From Helicobacter_B zhangjianzhongii (lineage in GTDB: Bacteria > Campylobacterota > Campylobacteria > Campylobacterales > Helicobacteraceae): 21,096 nucleotides of DNA. The position numbers and the translations under genes are program-made. The DNA is taken from contig NZ_JANURN010000014.1 of the NCBI RefSeq assembly GCF_030249855.1, forward strand, positions 1 through 21,096, written 5' to 3'. Below, piece by piece: positions 16,635-21,096 of the stretch (the first letter of the stretch is position 1; each line of letters begins with the position of its first letter). The notes under the pieces were generated by a model. That model saw nothing but the letters and a program-made list of their open reading frames with translations, was not told the origin of the DNA and ran no database searches.

Positions 16635-17212
16635 TGGCTCTCAACTTGATTTAATAATGGAATTTTTTAAGGCAAATCCAAAGCGAGATATTAAACACCC
16701 TGAAGTGGTGGATTGGGTGGTTAAAGAATGGCAAAAACGCACAGGAAAAGTTTTTAGAGATCCGGATAGGGGTATTAGGAGTTTGCACCAAAGAGGCTAT
16801 TTGCAAAAGATTGCAAAGGGAGTTTATCGTTATGACCCAGATTTTGTAAATTTAAGGCAAGATTTAGAGGACTTTAGCCCAGCTTTAAAAAAAGCAGATT
16901 TTAGAGCGAGATGATTATAAATGTGTGATATGTGGAATGGGCAAAAAAGAAGGAGTGGAGCTGCATATAGACCATATAAAGCCAAAGGATTTAGGTGGAA
17001 AAGCAGTTTTAGAAAATGGGCAAACTCTATGTAGTAGGCATAATTTTTTAAAGAAAAATCTAAAGCAAACTGAAACAGGTAAAAAGATGTTTATCCAAAT
17101 GTTAGAATCTGCAAAAGATTCTGGTGAGAGTGAGCTTGTGGCATTTTTAGAAGAGGTTTTAAGCATTTATGAAAAGCATAAGATCAATGGGCATATAGTG
17201 TGGAAAAAGTAG
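16624..17212 (+). pseudogene. HNH-type restriction endonuclease, frameshifted at an A7 run
   Basis: The 5' part (ATG 16624, to TGA at 16912-16914, about 96 residues) holds a probable winged-helix-like DNA-binding region (about 10-75). The 3' part continues in the +1 frame with ERDDYKCVICG, LHIDHIKPKDLGG, ENGQTLCSRHNFLKK: an HNH nuclease with a CxxC...CxxH zinc knuckle and catalytic His in HIDH. Deleting one A from the A7 run at 16887-16893 joins the halves as SPALKKQILERDDYKC, about 195 residues. The break is therefore a single-base insertion, a sequencing error or a switch. It overlaps the methyltransferase gene by 11 bases, with AAAGGGG upstream, so the two form a type II restriction-modification unit. 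As sequenced, the nuclease is off: the 3' part alone could only start at GTG 16925, after the first zinc cysteine. Confidence 0.8.
16887..16893. repeat. A7 run at the endonuclease frameshift
   Basis: Seven A after GCTTT. Six A would put the HNH domain in frame with the upstream part. Confidence 0.7.
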
Positions 17213-17417
17213 AAGTATAATTGCAAATTTTATAATGAAATGCTTAGATGAGATCCTTGGGCTATAAGATCGTATGGTCTCTATCCCAAAAGAGCTAGAT
17301 AGAAAAGCTAGAATCCAAAATCCACCCATAGAGTGAAAGAGTCAGTGAGCGATTTACGCAGTGTGTGCTTAGGGCTGGTTAGACTCTGTGCTTGGGGTAT
17401 GTGCAAGACTAGGCTAT
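17213..17417. other. 205-bp gene-free stretch with two TATAAT boxes
   Basis: Directly after the endonuclease, TATAAT occurs at 17216-17221 and 17231-17236 on the plus strand, but no gene follows on that strand until 18357. No open frame with a ribosome binding site and no strong hairpin was seen. It may be the downstream edge of the acquired cassette; a small RNA is possible but unsupported. Confidence 0.35.
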
Positions 17418-18227
17418 CTAGCGCAAGGATTGCTCATCATCATAGGATTGCAGCGCACTTGAGAAAGCCTGCTTGAGAAATCCTTCTTTATGCAAGATAG
17501 TGATTTCTTTATCAAGCCAATTGTGCAAGCTGGTGCTAGATGATTTAAGCAGTGGTGCTATGGGATAAGGGTCGCCTAGGGCTGGCACACTTATGACAAA
17601 GCTTGGATTCTGGCGGGCAAGTGCTGTGATGATCATATCGCTATCGGCGAAGTAGGTGTTTTCCTCTCGCACAAAGCTAGCAAGGCATTCACGCAGATCT
17701 AGGCAGGTTTGCAGAGTGATTGTGGGGTAGTTGCTAGCAAAATACGCCGCAGCTATGGAGTCTTGGCGCACAAGCACCGCAGAGGCTGCTAGCTCTTGTA
17801 TGCCTTTGGGCTGACTACTCTTGCCTAGCACGCTGATATTTGCATACATATAGGGCGTGCTAGAGATTAGAGCGTGCGGATTTTCTGCTATGGCAAAGGA
17901 GCTTGCTAGCACGATGTCAAGCTCGCCAGATTCTAGGAGCTTGTAGGCTAGCTCTTGTGTGATCGCCTGAAAACTCACGCGCGATTCATCGCCTAAGAGA
18001 TCTTTGGCAAGCTTTTTGCCAAGCAGCACTTCAAGCCCAGCAAACTCCCCCCTAGAATCCACATAGCCAAAGGGCGGTGTCGCCTTAGATATGCCGATAT
18101 GTAGTATGCGCCGATCTTTGATAGAATCTAGGGAGTTTTCACACCCTAGAAGCAGTAGCACACCAAGTAGCCCAAGCATTATGCGCACCTTTTTGCCAAA
18201 CTGCCAAAATCGCTGATAATATCGCAC
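17418..18227 (-). CDS. Amino-acid-type ABC transporter solute-binding lipoprotein
   Basis: A family 3 extracellular solute-binding protein (the kind that delivers amino acids to ABC importers). The N-terminus has a basic region (RFWQFGKK), a hydrophobic stretch and lipobox LLGC, so it should be anchored as a lipoprotein. ILHIGISKATPPFGYVD, EFAGLEVLLGKKLAKDL and LESGELDIVLA are typical of the family. I chose GTG 18227 (269 residues): AAGGGG lies five bases upstream, and this start keeps the basic part of the signal peptide. TTG 18254 and ATG 18179 are alternatives. No permease or ATPase gene is adjacent, so it either works with a transporter encoded elsewhere or is an orphan; the ligand cannot be predicted. 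Confidence 0.85.
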   Translation of the reverse strand: MRYYQRFWQFGKKVRIMLGLLGVLLLLGCENSLDSIKDRRILHIGISKATPPFGYVDSRGEFAGLEVLLGKKLAKDLLGDESRVSFQAITQELAYKLLESGELDIVLASSFAIAENPHALISSTPYMYANISVLGKSSQPKGIQELAASAVLVRQDSIAAAYFASNYPTITLQTCLDLRECLASFVREENTYFADSDMIITALARQNPSFVISVPALGDPYPIAPLLKSSSTSLHNWLDKEITILHKEGFLKQAFSSALQSYDDEQSLR

Positions 18228-18320
18228 ACTTGCCCCTTGAGATAGTATAATCAATCAATCCCACATCATAGCGCAAGATAGATTAAGCACAAATACAAGC
18301 ATAAATCACGCCAAATACGC

Positions 18321-18326
18321 TACAAT
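18321..18326 (+). promoter_or_regulatory. mscS-family gene promoter, -10 box
   Basis: TACAAT, 30 bases before the ATG at 18357, in the short region between the divergent lipoprotein and channel genes. No clear -35 box. Confidence 0.4.
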
Positions 18327-18356
18327 CCACCGAAATCTCCCCAAAGGACTAGGTGT

Positions 18357-19658
18357 ATGAAGCTATTTCTCGTGCTTTTTTGCGCATTTCCCTATCTCAT
18401 CTATGCAAATCCACTCGCCACAGAAAGCACACTGCTTGAGCAAAAGATCCGCGATATGCTATCAAGTGCGGTTAGGTTTGTAGAATCTATCCTGCCAGCA
18501 TTTTGCGCAAGCCCAATGTGTGCGAAAATCCTTTTAAGCATAGGGATTTTTATCGTGCTATGGCTGTGTCGCTCTTCTTTGGCAAAACTTGCGATTTATT
18601 GCATTGATATGATCTTGCACCTATCTAAGCAAGATACACAGACAAGGCGGCAGATCCAAAGGGCGTTGATGAAGCCTATCACGCTCTTTTTGCTTGTGAT
18701 GAGTGTCAATATCTCGCTTGATGTGCTTTACCTCCCAGATCCTTCACCTAAGGGGCTTGAAGTGTGGTTTAAAGTCGTGTATGTCATCAATGGCACTTGG
18801 TTTATTATCATCATTTCACAAGGCTATGTTGCAGCACTTCTTGCTAGCCTAGCGCAAAAACGAGGCGATCACTTCCGCCGCGAAGTCATCAATCTCTTGC
18901 TGAAAATCGGGTATTTTATCATCGTGGTTATCGCGCTATTGTGGATTCTAAAGATACTAGGCTTTAATATCTCTGCCATTATCGCTTCTCTTGGGCTTGG
19001 TGGGCTAGCAGTAGCCCTTGCGGTCAAAGATATGCTGGCAAATTTCTTTGCTTCTGTGATGTTGCTATTTGATAACTCTTTCTCACAAGGTGAGCGCATA
19101 CAATGCGGCGATGTTGATGGCGTGGTAGTGGAGATGGGCTTGCGGCGCACGACTATCCGCACCGGTGATAATGCCCTTGTGCTAATCCCAAACGCCGAGC
19201 TTGCGAATAAATCTATCATCAATTGGAGTAGGCGCAAGGCAGGCAGGCGGATCTACTTCTCACTAGGGCTTACCTATGGCACGCCACCGGATAAGATTTT
19301 GCAATGTATAGAATCTATTAAGGCAATGCTACTAGCCCACCCCCTAATCGCCAAGGAATCCACCGCCCAAGATACGCTGGAGTATGGCTTGCACTTGAAG
19401 CGATCCATAGTCTCGCTTGATGATTATCTAGGCTACAAATACTCTATCTATGTCGTGCTAGATGAGCTAGCAGATAGCTCGATGAATATTTTGGTGTATT
19501 GCTTTAGCAAAGGAGTGAGCTTAGAGGAATATCTTTTGGCAAAAGAGCAGGTTATCATAGAGATTTTGCGCATTGTCGATAAGCTCGGGCTATCGCTGGC
19601 TTTCCCTAGTCAAAGTCTCTATGTAGAATCTCTCCCACATCAAGCAAGCTTTACTTAG
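18357..19658 (+). CDS. Small-conductance mechanosensitive channel (MscS family)
   Basis: A 433-residue inner-membrane channel that would release solutes on osmotic downshock. It begins with a cleavable-looking signal peptide (1-17, ending IYA). Membrane helices follow at about 57-76, 107-126, 140-165 and 180-202, then the pore-lining helix with the glycine/alanine-rich pattern ASLGLGGLAVALAVKD (210-225). NFFASVMLLFDNSFSQGERI and the beta domain with VEMGLRRTTIRT and IPNAELANKSIINWS are strongly typical of MscS. The protein is longer than E. coli MscS (286 residues) because of the N-terminal extension. ATG 18357 is preceded by AAAGGA and AGG. It is divergent from the lipoprotein gene. Confidence 0.93.
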   Translation: MKLFLVLFCAFPYLIYANPLATESTLLEQKIRDMLSSAVRFVESILPAFCASPMCAKILLSIGIFIVLWLCRSSLAKLAIYCIDMILHLSKQDTQTRRQIQRALMKPITLFLLVMSVNISLDVLYLPDPSPKGLEVWFKVVYVINGTWFIIIISQGYVAALLASLAQKRGDHFRREVINLLLKIGYFIIVVIALLWILKILGFNISAIIASLGLGGLAVALAVKDMLANFFASVMLLFDNSFSQGERIQCGDVDGVVVEMGLRRTTIRTGDNALVLIPNAELANKSIINWSRRKAGRRIYFSLGLTYGTPPDKILQCIESIKAMLLAHPLIAKESTAQDTLEYGLHLKRSIVSLDDYLGYKYSIYVVLDELADSSMNILVYCFSKGVSLEEYLLAKEQVIIEILRIVDKLGLSLAFPSQSLYVESLPHQASFT

Positions 19659-19982
19659 ATAGTGGCTTAGATTGGCAAGCTTGTGGATAGGCTCTTGGTC
19701 TCTGCGTGCTTGGCTTAAGTGAGTTTGGCAGTCGCACAAGGCTTCACGCTAGAATCCACTTTTTACACACATTGTTGTATGACATCGCTAGGCTTGGGGG
19801 GTTGTAGCGATCTTTTAGAAATAGATTCTAGCTTAAAAGTGGATTCTAGCTTGTGGTAATCAAACCTTAAACTTCACAAAATTTAAGCCCTATTTAAGCG
19901 TATTTTACCTAGAATCACGCCTTTAATCTATCCGCATATAGTGCGCTTGATAGCGCGTATATCGGCATATCAAGGAGATCTT
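19659..19982. other. 324-bp gap before rplM with a 16-bp inverted repeat
   Basis: No gene seen. GCTAGAATCCACTTTT (19748-19763) and its exact complement AAAAGTGGATTCTAGC (19835-19850) are separated by 71 bases. The arm is the same word that forms the hairpin at 7956-7995. A possible rplM -10 box (TATAGT, 19937-19942) lies near the right end, followed by a small GCGC-TTGATA-GCGC hairpin in the presumed leader. Confidence 0.55.
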
Positions 19983-20408
19983 ATGAATATGACACGATCG
20001 ATGAAAGCAAGCGAGATTACACGAGAGTGGTATGTGATTGATGCGACAGATAAGACATTTGGGCGACTCATCACAGAGGTCGCGACACTATTGCGAGGCA
20101 AGCATAAGCCTAGCTACACGCCCAATGTGGATTGCGGTGATTTTGTGGTCATCATCAATGCCACTAAGGTCAAATTCAGCGGTGTGAAACTTCAAGATAA
20201 AGAATACTTCACGCATTCTGGGTATTTTGGCAGCACAAAGTCCAAAACCTTAGAAGAAATGCTAAACAAAACGCCAGAGAAGCTCTACCACCTAGCCGTG
20301 CGCGGTATGCTTCCTAAAACTAAGCTTGGCAGAGCGATGATCAAAAAGCTCAAAGTCTATCAAGGCAGTGATCACCCCCACACAGCTCAAATCTCAAAAA
20401 GCAAATAA
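19983..20408 (+). CDS. rplM: 50S ribosomal protein L13 (uL13)
   Basis: A 141-residue protein with the full L13 signature: EWYVIDATDKTFGRLITEVA, LLRGKHKPSYTPNVDCGD, YFTHSGYFG and AVRGMLPKTKLGRAM, ending in the basic tail HTAQISKSK. It binds 23S rRNA early in large-subunit assembly. The start is ATG 19983 because AAGGAG lies five bases upstream; the frame is open 42 bases further up, but there is no site there and family proteins start here. rpsI follows after 12 bases, the usual rplM-rpsI operon. Confidence 0.97.
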   Translation: MNMTRSMKASEITREWYVIDATDKTFGRLITEVATLLRGKHKPSYTPNVDCGDFVVIINATKVKFSGVKLQDKEYFTHSGYFGSTKSKTLEEMLNKTPEKLYHLAVRGMLPKTKLGRAMIKKLKVYQGSDHPHTAQISKSK

Positions 20409-20420
20409 AGGACATAAACA

Positions 20421-20813
20421 ATGGCAAAAAAAGTGTATGCAACAGGCAAAAGAAAGACAGCGATCGCAAAGGTATGGCTAAGCAATGGTAGCGGTAAGCT
20501 TATGGTCAATGATATGACACTCAATGAATGGCTCGGAGGACACGAAGCCATTAAGAAAAAGGTGCTACAGCCCCTAGTGCTAACCAAGCAAGAAAAATCC
20601 GTAGATATAGTAGCTAAGGCTTTTGGCGGTGGGTATTCTGCGCAGGCAGAGGCTGTGCGACACGGGATTTCCAAAGCATTGAATGAATACGATAGAGCAT
20701 TCCGTGCGATCTTGAAGCCCAAAGGCTTGCTAACGCGCGACTCCCGCGTTGTCGAGCGCAAAAAATACGGGAAGCGAAAAGCCCGCCGAAGCCCACAATT
20801 CTCTAAACGCTAG
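20421..20813 (+). CDS. rpsI: 30S ribosomal protein S9 (uS9)
   Basis: A 130-residue protein with ATGKRKTAIAKVWL near the N-terminus, the central GGGYSAQAEAVRHGISKAL and the basic C-terminal tail KKYGKRKARRSPQFSKR, whose final Ser-Lys-Arg reaches the ribosomal P site. The start is ATG 20421, with AAAGGA overlapping the rplM stop codon, so the two are probably co-transcribed and coupled. Confidence 0.98.
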   Translation: MAKKVYATGKRKTAIAKVWLSNGSGKLMVNDMTLNEWLGGHEAIKKKVLQPLVLTKQEKSVDIVAKAFGGGYSAQAEAVRHGISKALNEYDRAFRAILKPKGLLTRDSRVVERKKYGKRKARRSPQFSKR

Positions 20814-20844
20814 TGGATTCTAGGCGGATACGCTCATTTGGCAG

Positions 20845-20868
20845 GCACTAGAAGCCAAGGTCTAGTGC
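20845..20868. terminator. Hairpin after rpsI, weak terminator candidate
   Basis: GCACTAGA (20845-20852) and TCTAGTGC (20861-20868) pair perfectly around an 8-base loop, 31 bases past the rpsI stop. No T run follows, so factor-independent termination is doubtful. Confidence 0.35.
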
Positions 20869-21006
20869 TAGCTCTCTCGCACAGAGCAATCCTATGCGCT
20901 AGGCTTTATAACGCTTAAGTAGCTATGCCCTAGAATCTACATAGCCTTATGCGTGCTAGTGCTATGCTATCGCGTGCTTGCTTGCTATCGTGATTGTGCG
21001 CAAACC

Positions 21007-21012
21007 TATAAT
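21007..21012 (+). promoter_or_regulatory. pyrH promoter, -10 box (right copy)
   Basis: A perfect TATAAT, 37 bases upstream of the pyrH ATG, identical to the left copy. Confidence 0.55.
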
Positions 21013-21048
21013 CTCACCACAATACACAAGCACATAAAGGACAAAGAT

Positions 21049-21096
21049 ATGGAAAAAAACAAGCGCGTTTTAGTGAAGTTTTCTGGGGAGGCATTA
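21049..21096 (+). CDS. pyrH: Uridylate kinase, N-terminal fragment (right copy, runs off the window)
   Basis: The same 16 codons as at 48-1, starting at ATG 21049 with AAAGGA upstream and continuing past the right edge. Here pyrH lies downstream of rplM-rpsI on the same strand, 235 bases after the rpsI stop, with its own -10 box. The intervening 190 bases hold the hairpin at 20845-20868 and nothing else I can identify. Which copy is the native pyrH, or whether both are, cannot be decided from the window. Confidence 0.8.
   Translation, partial: MEKNKRVLVKFSGEAL

Larger units (their letters stand above)
21002..21096. repeat. Right copy of exact 95-bp terminal inverted repeat
   Basis: Exact reverse complement of 1-95. 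It starts five bases upstream of the pyrH -10 box and reaches the window end, so it may be longer in the genome. Confidence 0.97.

Noticed and set aside
16885..16893. Programmed -1 frameshift at T TTA AAA in the endonuclease gene
   Set aside because: The slippery heptamer is present, but a -1 shift leads to the wrong frame; the HNH part needs +1 (loss of one A), so an indel or polymerase slippage fits better.

Overview
The window looks like chromosomal DNA of a Helicobacter-type campylobacterium, probably an enterohepatic species. Reasons: the PyrH N-terminus, RplM and RpsI closely resemble Helicobacter proteins as I remember them; promoters are TATAAT-like -10 boxes in AT-rich context; and long G/C homopolymers sit inside genes, as is typical of Helicobacter contingency loci. 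The species call is an inference made without a database search.

Layout, left to right. (1) 1-95: the first 16 codons and promoter of pyrH on the minus strand. (2) 239-323: tRNA-Leu(UAG). (3) 380-1427 (-): a membrane-anchored family 2 glycosyltransferase, shut off by a C13 tract. (4) 1496-4511 (-): a two-gene, AT-rich module of an HTH protein and an OLD-family ATPase/TOPRIM nuclease, the latter shut off by a C9 tract. (5) 4573-7557 (-): the thiamine genes thiG-thiH-thiE, with about 140 repeat-derived residues inserted in ThiE. (6) 7558-8297: a gene-free, repeat-rich gap. (7) 8298-10484 (-) and 10599-15833 (+): divergent pbpC and a bacterial alpha-2-macroglobulin with an intact thioester motif, separated by a promoter region with (AT)8. 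(8) 15843-17212 (+): a DNA methyltransferase and an HNH endonuclease gene broken at an A7 run. (9) 17418-18227 (-): a solute-binding lipoprotein. (10) 18357-19658 (+): an MscS-type channel. (11) 19983-20813 (+): rplM-rpsI. (12) 21002-21096 (+): the pyrH promoter and first 16 codons again, an exact 95-bp inverted copy of the left end.

Themes. Two short defence-type modules (HTH/OLD and methyltransferase/HNH) sit among housekeeping genes. Three coding sequences are interrupted at homopolymers (C13, C9, A7), and two further simple repeats (G9 between thiG and thiH, (AT)8 between pbpC and the macroglobulin) sit where they could alter expression. As sequenced, the glycosyltransferase, the OLD nuclease and the HNH endonuclease are off while the methyltransferase is on. 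The best candidate for an undescribed system is the HTH/OLD pair: near-consensus promoter, 12-bp palindrome beside the -35 box, ATGA translational coupling, and a polyC switch between Walker A and the rest of the enzyme. The second is a dispersed repeat, found both in the gap and in frame inside thiE, whose conserved core is enclosed by self-complementary arms of different sequence in each copy.

The matching outward-facing ends suggest that the window is a whole assembly contig ending in a repeated pyrH region, either a real inverted duplication or an assembly-graph effect.
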